Source of the DNA: Arthrobacter livingstonensis
GTDB lineage: Bacteria; Actinomycetota; Actinomycetes; Actinomycetales; Micrococcaceae
Direction of reading: 5' to 3'
NCBI RefSeq assembly: GCF_003219815.1
Contig: NZ_QJVD01000008.1
Span: 62,001 to 126,000 of the forward strand
Length of the DNA: 64,000 nucleotides
Below, piece after piece: positions 1 to 8,124 of this stretch. The translations under genes and the position numbers were made by a program. The notes under the pieces are model-generated. The model had not been told where the DNA came from. It saw only the letters and a list, made by a program, of their open reading frames with translations, and did no database searches. Numbering within the stretch: the stretch's first letter is position 1; the number at the start of each line of letters is the position of its first letter.

Positions 1-1348
1 CAATGACACCGCGCATCTTCTTCGAGAGGGCCTCGTAAAACATGGACAGCGGGAATTCGTCGTCCATGACCTGGTCCGTGACCTCGCGCAGCGGGGCCGT
101 CAGCGGCAGTGCATCCGGGCCCTTCGCCCAAATGGAGGCCGGGTTCGGGGTCAGGGTGCCGGAAACCAGTCCGTAGGCGGCGAGCCAGTGGGCCAGCTTG
201 GGCCTGTCGATTGAGCGCCAGTACAGCTCCTCAATCTCGTGCCCCAGCGCGATCACGACGTCCGGGATCTCGGCCCAGTCGATGGTCAGCTTGGTATCCG
301 TCCAGTGCAGCACGTGGTGCTGGTGAAGCCAGGCGAAGAGCAGCTGCCCGCCGAGGCCGTCGTAGTTGCGCACCCGGGTTCCGGTGATGGCGAAGCGGAA
401 GATCCGGTCAAAGATCACAGCGTACTGAACCAGCTTGGCGTGCTGGCGCGCCTCGGGGGAGGCAGTTTCGTCACGCTCCACGGCCACGGATTCGCGGTAC
501 GCGGTCAGGTCGCAGCGCAGTTCCTCCAGCGAGTACAGGAAGAACGGCATGCGCTGCTTGATCATGAACGGGTCAAAGGGCAGGTCGCCGCGCATGTGCG
601 TGCGGTCGTGGATCAGGTCCCACATGACGAACGTTTCCTGCGTCAGCGCCTGGCTGTCCAGAAGTTCGACGGCGTCCGCCGGCAGGTCCAGCCGGGTCAC
701 CTGTGCGGCCTCCCGGACCACGCGGCGGAAGCGCGCGGCCTCACGGTCCTGGAAGATGGCGCCCCATGTGAAGGAGGGGGTCTCGCGGACGGCCACGCTT
801 TCCGGGAACAGCACGGCGGAGTTGCTGTCGTAGCCGGGAGTGAAGTCGATGAAGCGCAGCGGCACGAACAGCTTGTTGGAATAGTTGCCGGCTTCCAGCT
901 CGCCAATAAACTCCGGCCAGATGACCTCGACCAGCACGGCCTCCACGAAGCGGGAGGTGGAACCGTTTTGAGTGTACATGGGGAAAACCACCAGGTGGCC
1001 CAGGCCGTCAACCCTGTGCTCCTGGGGATTGAAGGCCAGCAGGGAGTCCAGGAAGTCCGGCACGCCCAGGCCTGCGTCGGCCCACTTGGTGAAGTCCGTC
1101 ACGGCGAGGCGCAGGTAGTTGGCGTCATGCGGGAAGTGCGGGGCCAGGGCGTCGATGGACTCCGTAATGGCGCCAATGAGTTCCCTGGCGCCGGCGTGGT
1201 CCTCGGGGTTCGGGACGGAGCCGTCCTTGGCCTGAATTTCCTGCAGGGTGGTGGCAGCCTGCTTCAGTGCCAGCCACGCCGGGTTTGTGGCGAGGGCCGC
1301 GTACTTGGTTTCGGATGCGATGGCGGGTGCTTCCACGGTCATGCTCAT
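1..1348 (-). CDS. DUF6421-like conserved protein (3' end outside window)
   Basis: An uninterrupted minus-strand frame runs from an ATG at 1348 off the left edge, giving at least 449 residues without a stop. The N-terminus reads MSMTVEAPAIASETKYAAL. The protein is soluble-looking, with no signal peptide or membrane segment, and is rich in aromatic and acidic residues; motifs include HDRTHMRGDLPFDPF and VRNYDGLGGQLLFAWLHQHH. From memory this matches the DUF6421 family of Actinobacteria (about 460 residues), which has no known function. If so, only a few residues are missing at the C-terminus. The His-rich stretches could bind metal, but that is a guess. Codon use shows this to be the real strand; the long plus-strand frame across it is a shadow. 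It is divergent to nothing and is separated from msrB by the msrB terminator. Confidence 0.75.
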   Translation of the reverse strand, partial: MSMTVEAPAIASETKYAALATNPAWLALKQAATTLQEIQAKDGSVPNPEDHAGARELIGAITESIDALAPHFPHDANYLRLAVTDFTKWADAGLGVPDFLDSLLAFNPQEHRVDGLGHLVVFPMYTQNGSTSRFVEAVLVEVIWPEFIGELEAGNYSNKLFVPLRFIDFTPGYDSNSAVLFPESVAVRETPSFTWGAIFQDREAARFRRVVREAAQVTRLDLPADAVELLDSQALTQETFVMWDLIHDRTHMRGDLPFDPFMIKQRMPFFLYSLEELRCDLTAYRESVAVERDETASPEARQHAKLVQYAVIFDRIFRFAITGTRVRNYDGLGGQLLFAWLHQHHVLHWTDTKLTIDWAEIPDVVIALGHEIEELYWRSIDRPKLAHWLAAYGLVSGTLTPNPASIWAKGPDALPLTAPLREVTDQVMDDEFPLSMFYEALSKKMRGVI

Positions 1349-1484
1349 GGCGTTCCATCCTTTGCTGCGCTCTTTGGTGCGCTGTTTTTGCTGCGCTGTG
1401 GGAATTTTTTCGAGCGTACCAATGGAACAGAAAAACTTATGTTTCTTATTGCCAAGCATTAGAACCTCGAGTGCTTAGCGGCAC

Positions 1485-1531
1485 AAAAAAGCGGCGCGGC
1501 CCAAGCAGTGGATGTGCTCGGGGGCGCCGCC
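1485..1531 (-). terminator. terminator downstream of msrB
   Basis: Read on the minus strand, GGCGGCGC pairs with GCGCCGC across a GC-rich loop and is followed directly by six T residues. It lies 13 bp past the msrB stop, as expected for a factor-independent terminator. Confidence 0.65.
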
Positions 1532-1543
1532 GTGAGGCTGTGC

Positions 1544-1969
1544 CTAATCGGCCTGCCGATCCTGCTTTAGCCGCAGGGAAACCGAGTTGATGCAAAAGCG
1601 CTGGTCGGTGGGGGTCTCATAGCCCTCGCCTTCAAAAAGATGGCCCAAGTGCGAATCGCAGGCCGCGCAGCGGACTTCAACCCGCTTCATGCCCATGGAA
1701 GTGTCATGCAGGTACCGCACGGTTCCGTCGGCCAGCGGCGCATAGAACGACGGCCAGCCACAGTGTGAGGAGAACTTTTCCCGTGAGGTGAACAGTTCGG
1801 CCCCGCAGGCCCGGCACTCGTACACCCCTTCCTGCATGGAGTCCCAGTACTCGCCGGTGAACGGCCGTTCGGTGCCGGCCTGGCGCAACACCGCGAACTC
1901 CTCGGGTGTCAGTTCCTGCTTCCACTGCTCGTCGGTCTTGACTACGGATGGTGCAACAAATTCACTCAT
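1544..1969 (-). CDS. msrB: peptide-methionine (R)-S-oxide reductase MsrB
   Basis: A 141-residue protein, the usual length for a stand-alone MsrB, which reduces methionine-R-sulfoxide in oxidised proteins. The catalytic cysteine is C126 in RFCINS. Two CxxC pairs, C52/C55 (CRAC) and C101/C104 (CAAC), form the structural zinc site. C70 in SHCGWPSF may be the resolving cysteine. The ATG at 1969 gives the standard N-terminal helix (KTDEQWKQELTPEEFAVLR). The start lies 14 bp downstream of the preceding minus-strand gene, so the two are probably cotranscribed; a terminator follows. No MsrA is fused or adjacent. Cytoplasmic, oxidative-damage repair. Confidence 0.95.
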   Translation of the reverse strand: MSEFVAPSVVKTDEQWKQELTPEEFAVLRQAGTERPFTGEYWDSMQEGVYECRACGAELFTSREKFSSHCGWPSFYAPLADGTVRYLHDTSMGMKRVEVRCAACDSHLGHLFEGEGYETPTDQRFCINSVSLRLKQDRQAD

Positions 1970-1983
1970 ACTGTCCTCAACGC

Positions 1984-2475
1984 TCAGGAGTCGCCAATAA
2001 ATCCCGACCCGGCGTACAAGTGCAGCACCGGCAGCCCCAGCTTGCGCTGTGCCTGGTGTGCCCAGTCCTGCCGGAACGTGTCCGCCACTGCGTGCGGGCG
2101 GGTGACCACCACGGCTTGGCGGGCGCCGGAGTCGGTGACCTGGTCAACCAGGGAGGCAACGGCGTCGCCCTCGGCAACTCGTCCGGTGGCCTTGGCACCG
2201 GCAGCCAGGAGTACGGCCAGCGACACCGACAGCGTCTCCTCGGCTGCAGCGCGTACCGTTTCCGTGTCCGGCTTATCCCGGAACTCGCGCAATGCGGCCG
2301 GCAGGTCCAGCATGGTCAGCTGGTCAATGACGTCCACCAGCAAATTCCGCCTCGTGTCCGCAGGCACCAGCAGCACCAGCTCAACGTCGTCCTCCGGGCT
2401 GTAGAGGTCGGTGATGTTTTCGGCATCGCCGGCACCCAGGGGTTCTTCGGTCAGAATAATGATCGCGTCGCTCAT
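1984..2475 (-). CDS. conserved hypothetical protein, Rossmann-like
   Basis: A 163-residue protein starting at ATG 2475, cotranscribed with msrB (14-bp gap). I do not recognise a named family. The alternating strand/helix pattern (IIILTEE, VELVLLVPAD, ARQAVVVTRP, GLPVLHLYAG) suggests a small alpha/beta fold like universal stress or flavodoxin-like proteins. There is no membrane segment and no catalytic motif. The pairing with msrB hints at a stress role, but that is inference only. Confidence 0.8.
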   Translation of the reverse strand: MSDAIIILTEEPLGAGDAENITDLYSPEDDVELVLLVPADTRRNLLVDVIDQLTMLDLPAALREFRDKPDTETVRAAAEETLSVSLAVLLAAGAKATGRVAEGDAVASLVDQVTDSGARQAVVVTRPHAVADTFRQDWAHQAQRKLGLPVLHLYAGSGFIGDS

Positions 2476-2598
2476 GGCACCAGCTTAGGCGGACACGGGG
2501 CGAAATCGGGCCCCGTGTCCGAAATGTTGCCCGTGAATGTTCGCCGCGGGCCGGTGCGCCGCTCGACCCGCCCGCCGGCACATGGGCAGAATGGGGAC

Positions 2599-3816
2599 AT
2601 GGCATCTTCTGTGCAGCAGTCCAACACCTGGCTCAAATGGGGCTTGCTGGGGGCCGGGGCCGCGGGCGCCGCCGCCGTCTCCGTCGTCACGGCCACCTCG
2701 GCGCTGGCCGCCTATTTTGCCCGCCGGGTGGTCACCCCGGAAAAGGCCCGGATCGACGACGTCTCCATCCTGGCCGTCATCCACCACGGCCCGGAGCTGC
2801 AGGTGGTGCTCGCCGCCACGCCTGACACCACCGTGGAAGGCCGCTACGCGATTTATTTTGACGACGGACGCGCCCATGCAGTGATCGGCGGCATCGTCGC
2901 CTATGTGCCGCGCGAAGGCAGCATCACGCGGGAGGTGCTGGCCGTGGTGGGCGGGGACCTGCGTACCGCCACGCGGGGCTTTTGGTCCGGCAGCATTTAC
3001 GCGCACCCGCAGGAGCTGGGCCTGGAAAGCGAGGACGTCACCCTGGAACTGCCCGACGGCCCCGCACCGGCCTGGCTGGTCCGGGCGCCGAACGCGGTGG
3101 CCACCTGGGCCATCGTGGTCCACGGGCGGGGAGCCACCCGCAGCGAGGGCCTGCGCGCCGTCCCTGCCGCGCACCTGCTGGGCATGAATGCCCTGCTCAT
3201 TTCCTACCGGAACGACGGCGATGCCCCCGCAGCAGCGGACCGCCGGTATGGGCTGGGGGTCACCGAGTGGCGGGACGTGGAGGCGGCGATTGACTACGCC
3301 GTGGCCCACGGAGCCAAGGATGTGGTGCTGTTTGGCTACTCCATGGGGGGCGCCATCAGCCTGCAAGCCGCCGACCTTGCCCGCAACCGCAGGCATATCC
3401 TGGCCATGGTCTTGGACGGGCCCGTCATTAACTGGGTCAACGTCCTGGCGCACCAGGCCCAGCTCAACCGCATTCCGGACTACGTGGGCAGGTACGGCCA
3501 ACTCATGCTCAGCCACCCCCTGGGCCGTCGCATCACGGGGCTGGCGGCTCCCGTGGACCTCAAGAGCATGGACTGGGTGGCGCGCGCCGTGGAACTGCGC
3601 ACACCCACCCTGGTCCTGCACAGCATCGACGACGACTTTGTGCCCTACGAGCCCACCGCGGAACTGGCCAGGCGGAATCCCGAAATGGTCACGTTTGAGC
3701 CGTTCAGCAAGGCCCGGCACACTAAGGAATGGAACGTCGATCCCGACCGCTGGGAGAACGCCGTCGAAACCTGGCTGCGCCCGCGCGTGGGGCGGTACGG
3801 CCTGCCGAGGGAGTGA
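2599..3816 (+). CDS. membrane-anchored alpha/beta hydrolase
   Basis: A 405-residue protein. Residues about 11-35 form one hydrophobic segment followed by RR, an N-terminal membrane anchor or uncleaved signal. The alpha/beta hydrolase domain starts near residue 150: VVHGRGA is the oxyanion-side motif and FGYSMGG (GxSxG) carries the nucleophile S248. An acid is likely in SIDDDFVP and the histidine in KARHTKEW near the C-terminus, completing a triad. Such actinobacterial proteins are annotated as hydrolases of the dienelactone/prolyl-peptidase type; the substrate is unknown. The ATG at 2599 was chosen because upstream in-frame starts would place implausible, Arg-rich sequence before the membrane segment. 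The gene is divergent from the msrB operon with about 120 bp between. Confidence 0.85.
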   Translation: MASSVQQSNTWLKWGLLGAGAAGAAAVSVVTATSALAAYFARRVVTPEKARIDDVSILAVIHHGPELQVVLAATPDTTVEGRYAIYFDDGRAHAVIGGIVAYVPREGSITREVLAVVGGDLRTATRGFWSGSIYAHPQELGLESEDVTLELPDGPAPAWLVRAPNAVATWAIVVHGRGATRSEGLRAVPAAHLLGMNALLISYRNDGDAPAAADRRYGLGVTEWRDVEAAIDYAVAHGAKDVVLFGYSMGGAISLQAADLARNRRHILAMVLDGPVINWVNVLAHQAQLNRIPDYVGRYGQLMLSHPLGRRITGLAAPVDLKSMDWVARAVELRTPTLVLHSIDDDFVPYEPTAELARRNPEMVTFEPFSKARHTKEWNVDPDRWENAVETWLRPRVGRYGLPRE

Positions 3817-3835
3817 TTCCCCACGGTGCGCGCCA

Positions 3836-4053
3836 CGACATGAGGGGCTGGTCCCCACGCCCTCCCAACGCTCGCAATCCACTGACGCTCCCACTGCTCG
3901 CAATCCCCAGCCGCTCCCACTGCTCGCAATCCCCAGCCGCTCCCACTGCTCGCAAGCTCGCAGCGGGGCCCTCGTGGCAGCGGGGCCCCCGCAGCGGGGC
4001 CCTCGCGTCAGTGGCCCCCCGCGTCGGGTCCCTCGGGCGCGTGGGCCCATCCG
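3836..4053. repeat. GC-rich dispersed repeat with internal 26-bp tandem units
   Basis: This fills most of the 394-bp gap between the hydrolase and ybaK. Three tandem 26-bp units occupy 3870-3895, 3896-3921 and 3922-3947, each starting GCTCGCAATCC and ending GCTCCCACT. They are followed by repeats of GCAGCGGGGCCCTCG. The flanks (GGGGCTGGTCCCCACG, GCGTGGGCCCA) recur at 21514-21640, where the middle is shorter, and a piece recurs in reverse near 5441-5467. There is no coding signal. The rest of the gap (4054-4210) shows nothing recognisable. Confidence 0.75.
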
Positions 4054-4210
4054 CACCGCGCCATACACGACTCCGTCGGTCTGTCCGCCGCGGCGCCCAA
4101 GAGAAACCGCAGAGGCTCCAAATACACGGCGCTCTGGCGCCGCGTACTTGGAGAAGCGGTTGAACGCACGCCGCCAGCCCCTCATGCCGCTCCGGACGCC
4201 GCGCCGCGCG

Positions 4211-4711
4211 TTACGCCTCGTGCCGGATGTGGGCCGTTGTTGCCTGCGTCAGTGCGATGAGGTCGGCGGGGGAAAGTTCCACGTCGAATCCGCGGCGCCC
4301 GCCGGAGACATAGATGGTTTCGAACAGGAGGGCGGACTCGTCCAGGACGGCGGGGGAGTGCCGGCGCTGGCCCAGGGGCGAGATGCCGCCCAGGACATAG
4401 CCGGTGCGCCGTTGCGCCGTGGCGGGATCGGCCATGGCAGCCTTCTTCCGGCCCAGCGCGTGGGCCAACGCCTTCAGGTCGAGGGTGCCGTTGACGGGCA
4501 CCACCGCCACTGTAAGGGCGCCGTCGACGTCGGCCATCAGCGTCTTGAAGACCCGTTCCGGCGGGACACCCAGGACTTCAGCTGCCTCCCATCCAAAACT
4601 GGCGGCAGAAGGGTCGTGGGCGTAAACGTGGGCAGTAAACGGCACGCCCGCCGCGGTCAGTGCGGCCATGGCGGGTGTGCTGGCGGTCGCGGCGGACTTG
4701 TTCTTTCCCAT
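4211..4711 (-). CDS. ybaK: YbaK/EbsC-type aminoacyl-tRNA deacylase
   Basis: A 166-residue YbaK-family protein that hydrolyses mischarged Cys-tRNA(Pro) in trans, a cytoplasmic proofreading activity. Family features are TAHVYAHDPSAASFGWEAAEVL, PERVFKTLMADVDGAL, and the active-site lysine region (RKKAAMADPATAQRRTGYV) leading into GGISPLGQ. Length is typical. The ATG at 4711 gives MGKNKSAATAS; the longer frame upstream reads through Arg/Pro-rich noncoding sequence and the SufE terminator, so it was rejected. The gene stands alone between a dispersed repeat and the sufE terminator. Confidence 0.92.
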   Translation of the reverse strand: MGKNKSAATASTPAMAALTAAGVPFTAHVYAHDPSAASFGWEAAEVLGVPPERVFKTLMADVDGALTVAVVPVNGTLDLKALAHALGRKKAAMADPATAQRRTGYVLGGISPLGQRRHSPAVLDESALLFETIYVSGGRRGFDVELSPADLIALTQATTAHIRHEA

Positions 4712-4819
4712 TCGCCCATTATTGCAGCGACAAGGCACGCGCTTCCGGCCCGTTTTAGGGCTTTGGGGGTCGAGGGAAGCGGGATGGTGCCGATTTCGTG
4801 GAAACGGAGCACGGGCCAA

Positions 4820-4919
4820 ATTGAAAAGACAGCACCTGCGGGTTGGGAGCTGCCATTTGAATTAAAAAGACAGCACCTGCGGGTCCGCGGGGCGGACACC
4901 CGCAGGTGCTGTCTTTTCA
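4820..4919 (-). terminator. sufE terminator hairpin with an extra copy of one arm
   Basis: Arms 4865-4884 (AAAAGACAGCACCTGCGGGT) and 4898-4917 pair perfectly over 20 bp, with an inner TCCGC/GCGGA stem. On the minus strand the hairpin ends in T residues just past sufE. A second direct copy of the left arm sits at 4823-4842 and could pair with the same right arm to form an alternative, longer loop. Confidence 0.8.
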
Positions 4920-4933
4920 ATGCCGGCGCCCCG

Positions 4934-5392
4934 CTAGGACGCGGGGCGGAGACCGCCGGCGATCTTGCGCTTGACGCGGCCCAGCATGGCGGACATGCCG
5001 CGCATGCGCAGCGGCGAAATCGCCCGTGTGAGGCCCAGCAATTCCGGCATGTCATCCGGCACTGCCAGGATCTCCTCCGCCGTCAGCCCGTCCAGTCCCT
5101 CGAAGAGGACGGAGGCGAAGCCGCGGGTGGTGGGCGCCTCCGGGGGTGCCTGGAAGAACAGTCGGACGACGTCCCCGTGGTCACTCTTTTCCGCCTCAAC
5201 GGTCAGGAACAGCGGCGATTGGCATTCCACCACCTGTTCCAGCAGTTCGGGGTGGGACGTTAAACGTTCCGGCAGGGCCGGCAGCGAGCGGGAAAATTCC
5301 AGCAGGAGTATCAAGCGGTCACGCTCTTCAAGTTCCTGGAAATCATTGACGATCTCTGCCAGCGCCGGCGGAAGTGCTTGTGTAGTAGTCAT
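4934..5392 (-). CDS. sufE: SufE-family cysteine desulfurase sulfur acceptor
   Basis: A 152-residue SufE-like protein. SufE accepts persulfide sulfur from a cysteine desulfurase (SufS) and passes it to Fe-S cluster assembly. The acceptor cysteine is C57 in VVECQSPLF. The C-terminal GLTRAISPLRMRGMSAMLGRVKRKI helix is typical of the family. A GTG at 5395 directly precedes the ATG at 5392; the ATG is preferred. The upstream neighbour on the same strand is a sulfurtransferase, a recurrent pairing in actinobacteria that suggests linked sulfane-sulfur handling, although a strong hairpin lies between them. Confidence 0.93.
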   Translation of the reverse strand: MTTTQALPPALAEIVNDFQELEERDRLILLLEFSRSLPALPERLTSHPELLEQVVECQSPLFLTVEAEKSDHGDVVRLFFQAPPEAPTTRGFASVLFEGLDGLTAEEILAVPDDMPELLGLTRAISPLRMRGMSAMLGRVKRKIAGGLRPAS

Positions 5393-5440
5393 CACCTAAA
5401 GCGTACGTTTCTTTTCTGTCAATGGTCCAGCGGGAGGGCG

Positions 5441-5467
5441 TGGATGGGCCCACGCGCCCGGGGGCCC
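5441..5467. repeat. partial reverse copy of the dispersed GC-rich repeat
   Basis: The sequence around ATGGGCCCACGCGCCCGGG matches the right flank of the 3836-4053 repeat in reverse orientation and resembles the right end of the 21514-21640 copy. It abuts the sulfurtransferase terminator. Confidence 0.5.
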
Positions 5468-5501
5468 CAACGATGGCTCGCACAGCGAGCCATCGTTGGG
5501 G
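5465..5501 (-). terminator. terminator of the sulfurtransferase gene
   Basis: A perfect 17-bp stem (CCCCAACGATGGCTCGC and its complement) with a 3-base loop, 12 bp past the stop codon. There is no long T-run, so it may also act as a bidirectional barrier. Confidence 0.7.
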
Positions 5502-5513
5502 AGGGTGTGGGGA

Positions 5514-6434
5514 TTAGTTGGCGCCGGGCAGTTCGCCGCGCCCGGTGCCCTTGGCGATCGGCACGCGGACACTGTTGCCCCACTCGGTCCAGGAGCCGTC
5601 GTAGTTGCGGACGGTGTCGAAGCCGAGCAGGTACTTTAGCGCGAACCAGGTGTGGCTGGAGCGTTCGCCGATGCGGCAGTACGCCACGACGTCATCACCG
5701 GCCTTCAGGCCCGCCTCGCCCAAGTACAGGGCCTCGAGCTCTTCGCGGCTGCGGTAGGTTCCGTCAGTGTCGGCGGCGCGGCCCCAGGGAATGGACGCCG
5801 CGGTGGGGATGTGGCCGCCACGCAGCGTGCCTTCCTGCGGGTAGGCGGCCATGTGGGTGCGTTTGCCGGAGTACTCCTCGGGGGAGCGGACGTCGATGAG
5901 CGGCTTGCCCAGGTGCGCCAGGACGTCCTCCTTGTAGGCGCGGATCGGTGCGTCGTTGCGTTCCACGACGGGGTAGTCCGCGGCGGGCGTGACGGCGGTT
6001 GCCTCCGTGGTCAGTTCGCGACCCTCGGCAATCCACTTGTCTCGGCCGCCGTCGAGCAGGCGGACGTCCTGGTGGCCGAACAAGGTGAACACCCACAGGG
6101 CATAGGCTGCCCACCAATTGGACTTGTCGCCGTACACCACGACGGTCGTGTCGCGGGAGATGCCCTTGGCGGCGGCGAGCAGCGCAAAAGCGGCGCCGTC
6201 GATGTAGTCGCGGGTGACGTCGTCGTTCAGGTCCGTGTGCCAGTCAATCTTGACGGCGCCGGGAATGTGTCCGGTTTCATACAGCAGTACGTCCTCGTCG
6301 GATTCGACCACCACCAGGTTGCCGTCCCGCGTGGCGTCGCCGGCCAGCGCCGTGGCGAGCCACTCGGTGGAAACCAGCCGCTCGGGGTGTGCGTAGGACG
6401 CAAACTTTTCGTTCGTTTCAACTGCAACAGGCAT
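5514..6434 (-). CDS. thiosulfate/3-mercaptopyruvate sulfurtransferase (two rhodanese domains)
   Basis: A 306-residue tandem rhodanese. The N-terminal inactive domain (about 15-140) includes [15 protein letters not shown]. The C-terminal catalytic domain (about 165-300) includes [25 protein letters not shown] and the active-site loop CRIGERS with C253. That loop type is seen in thiosulfate sulfurtransferases of the actinobacterial SseA/CysA group; mercaptopyruvate activity cannot be excluded. Its role is transfer of sulfane sulfur to cyanide, thiols or protein acceptors in the cytoplasm. The start at ATG 6434 is preceded by a good GGAAGGGG ribosome site. It is divergent from zapE with about 250 bp between, and upstream of sufE on the same strand. 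Confidence 0.92.
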   Translation of the reverse strand: MPVAVETNEKFASYAHPERLVSTEWLATALAGDATRDGNLVVVESDEDVLLYETGHIPGAVKIDWHTDLNDDVTRDYIDGAAFALLAAAKGISRDTTVVVYGDKSNWWAAYALWVFTLFGHQDVRLLDGGRDKWIAEGRELTTEATAVTPAADYPVVERNDAPIRAYKEDVLAHLGKPLIDVRSPEEYSGKRTHMAAYPQEGTLRGGHIPTAASIPWGRAADTDGTYRSREELEALYLGEAGLKAGDDVVAYCRIGERSSHTWFALKYLLGFDTVRNYDGSWTEWGNSVRVPIAKGTGRGELPGAN

Positions 6435-6687
6435 GATGCCCCTTCCGTAGAGAGCTCGCACCAGGCGCCACCGGGAAATTCCGGGACAGTCCGTGGGGCG
6501 AGGGCGGGATTTGGCGGCCGCAGCTTTCGTGGCGGCGGCCTGTCCTCTCCTTTACAGTAACCACGGCATGGCGGGGATTACTCCCTTCGCGTTAACGTGG
6601 CGCAATATCCAAGTGGGTATTCTTGAAGGGGCCCGCAGCGGGGCACCGATGCAAGCACACAATTCCTGCAATGAACGGAAAAGATCC

Positions 6688-7770
6688 TTGGTACACGTTG
6701 AGCAACTTTCCACCCGACGCCCGGCAGTGTCGGTGGAGGACCTGCTAAAGGGATTTGTCCCGTCGCCGCGTTTTGGTGAGGTCTCCTTCGGCAGCTACCG
6801 CCCGGATCCGTCGCAGCCGTCGCAGGCCGAAGCCGTGCGGGAGCTTGAAGACTTTGGCTCACACGTGGCCGCCACGCCCGCATCCGGCCTGCGCCGGCTC
6901 TTTGGCGGCAAGGCCAAGAAGACCGACTCCCGCGCCGGCATCTACCTTGACGGCGGCTTCGGCGTGGGCAAGACCCACCTGCTGTCGTCCCTGTGGCACC
7001 AGGTGGAGGGCCCCAAGGCCATCGGAACGTTTGTTGAATACACGAACCTGGTGGGGGCGCTTTCCTTCCGCAAGACGGTTGAGGCGCTCAGCAGTTACAA
7101 GCTGGTCTGCATCGACGAATTTGAGCTGGACGATCCGGGCGACACCGTCCTGATGTCCCGTCTCATGCGTGAACTGGCCGACGCCGGAGTGAAGCTGGCG
7201 GCCACGTCCAACACCCTGCCGGGTGCCCTGGGTGACGGCCGTTTCGCTGCGGTTGACTTCCAGCGTGAGATCCAGGTGCTGGCGGACCAGTTCGAAATCC
7301 TGCACATTGACGGTGAGGACTTCCGCCACCGTGGACTGCCCACGCCGCCCCAGCCGGTGCTCAACAGTGACCTGGACGCCACCATGCGCCGGGAGTTTGC
7401 CGGCAAAACCGTGGCCGTGGACGATTTTGGCACCCTGGTGGACCATCTGGCCGGGGTGCATCCCTCCCGGTACCGGCAGCTGCTGGACGGGATTGACGCC
7501 GTCGTCTGGAGAAATGTGCACACCATCACCGAACAGTCGGTGGCCCTGCGCTTTGTGGTGCTGGCGGACCGCCTGTATGACAGGGACGTGCCGATCCTCG
7601 GCAGCGGCGCCCCGCTGGATACCCTGTTCACCCCCGAAATGATGGCCGGCGGCTATCAAAAAAAGTACTTCCGTGCGGTCTCCCGCCTGACGGCGCTGGC
7701 CCGCGAAGCCCAGGAGGCTCCGGCTGCGGACATTGCCCCGGTACCGCAGCCGGCGGGCCGGGACGCTTAA
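6688..7770 (+). CDS. zapE: cell division protein ZapE (AFG1-like ATPase)
   Basis: A 360-residue AFG1/ZapE ATPase. Walker A is GGFGVGKTH (residues 89-97); Walker B is LVCIDEFELDD. A sensor-like ATSNTLPGAL and a C-terminal FTPEMMAGGYQKKYFRAVSRL follow. In proteobacteria ZapE acts at the Z ring; the actinobacterial role is inferred by homology. Start choice: the TTG at 6688 gives MVHVEQLSTRRP and has GGAAAAG upstream. An in-frame ATG at 6649 would add 13 residues without a convincing ribosome site. The region 6435-6687 holds the promoters of this gene and the divergent sulfurtransferase. Confidence 0.9.
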   Translation: MVHVEQLSTRRPAVSVEDLLKGFVPSPRFGEVSFGSYRPDPSQPSQAEAVRELEDFGSHVAATPASGLRRLFGGKAKKTDSRAGIYLDGGFGVGKTHLLSSLWHQVEGPKAIGTFVEYTNLVGALSFRKTVEALSSYKLVCIDEFELDDPGDTVLMSRLMRELADAGVKLAATSNTLPGALGDGRFAAVDFQREIQVLADQFEILHIDGEDFRHRGLPTPPQPVLNSDLDATMRREFAGKTVAVDDFGTLVDHLAGVHPSRYRQLLDGIDAVVWRNVHTITEQSVALRFVVLADRLYDRDVPILGSGAPLDTLFTPEMMAGGYQKKYFRAVSRLTALAREAQEAPAADIAPVPQPAGRDA

Positions 7771-7777
7771 AAGCAAA

Positions 7778-7814
7778 AGGCGCCGGTGCCGCCTCACGGC
7801 GGGACCGGCGCCTC
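7778..7814. terminator. bidirectional terminator between zapE and antitoxin-like gene
   Basis: GGCGCCGGTGCCGCC pairs with its near-complement across a TCA loop, with A-rich and T-rich flanks, between two convergent genes. Confidence 0.75.
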
Positions 7815-7847
7815 CTTTGACGCTAATTCATGGGCGAAGGGGCGGGA

Positions 7848-8042
7848 TTAATTCGCGGCCTGGCCGTGGCCATCCACGTAGTCCGAAGCGGACTGCTGGA
7901 CGCCGTCGACCTTATCCTTGAACTTGCCACCGGTCTTGTCGTCGACAAAGTCGCCAGCCTTCTCGATGCCGTCCTTGATCTGGTCTTGGTGTCCGCCGAT
8001 CAGTCCCTCAGCCTTGCCCTTGATATCGTCAAAAATAGACAA
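7848..8042 (-). CDS. small MT0933-like antitoxin-family protein
   Basis: A 64-residue, highly charged protein (MSIFDDIKGKAEGLIGGHQD...) with Lys/Asp/Gly-rich amphipathic repeats. This is typical of the Pfam family named after the M. tuberculosis MT0933/Rv0909 antitoxin. The TTG start at 8042 is supported by GGGAGGTG 7 bp upstream. No toxin gene is adjacent: the neighbours are zapE and a large transporter. Most members in this group occur alone, so the antitoxin label may be misleading; a stress-type protein related to CsbD is another possibility. Cytoplasmic. Confidence 0.8.
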   Translation of the reverse strand: MSIFDDIKGKAEGLIGGHQDQIKDGIEKAGDFVDDKTGGKFKDKVDGVQQSASDYVDGHGQAAN

Positions 8043-8124
8043 TAGGCACCTCCCTTCACTCGTGGGGCCATTGGCGCCCCAACTTCTAAAGAGCCTAGTG
8101 GCCGCCCGCGAGATGTCAACGGTT

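Noticed and set aside
239-1462. Long plus-strand open frame (407 codons)
   Set aside because: It is antisense to the DUF6421-like gene, is rich in Gly/Val/His/Arg typical of GC-rich shadow frames, and has no ribosome site.
3870-3960. CRISPR-like array
   Set aside because: The 26-bp units are directly adjacent with no unique spacers, and no cas genes are present.
2485-4185. Long minus-strand open frame across the hydrolase and repeat (566 codons)
   Set aside because: It covers the repeat with repeated peptides and is antisense to a clear hydrolase with a catalytic triad.
4712-4819. Longer N-terminus for YbaK
   Set aside because: The extra residues are Arg/Pro-rich noncoding translation overlapping the sufE terminator.
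3188-5263. Plus-strand open frame of 691 codons
   Set aside because: It crosses the hydrolase in another frame, the repeat, ybaK and sufE; its composition is not protein-like.
7848-8042. Toxin-antitoxin module
   Set aside because: No partner toxin gene exists on either side.
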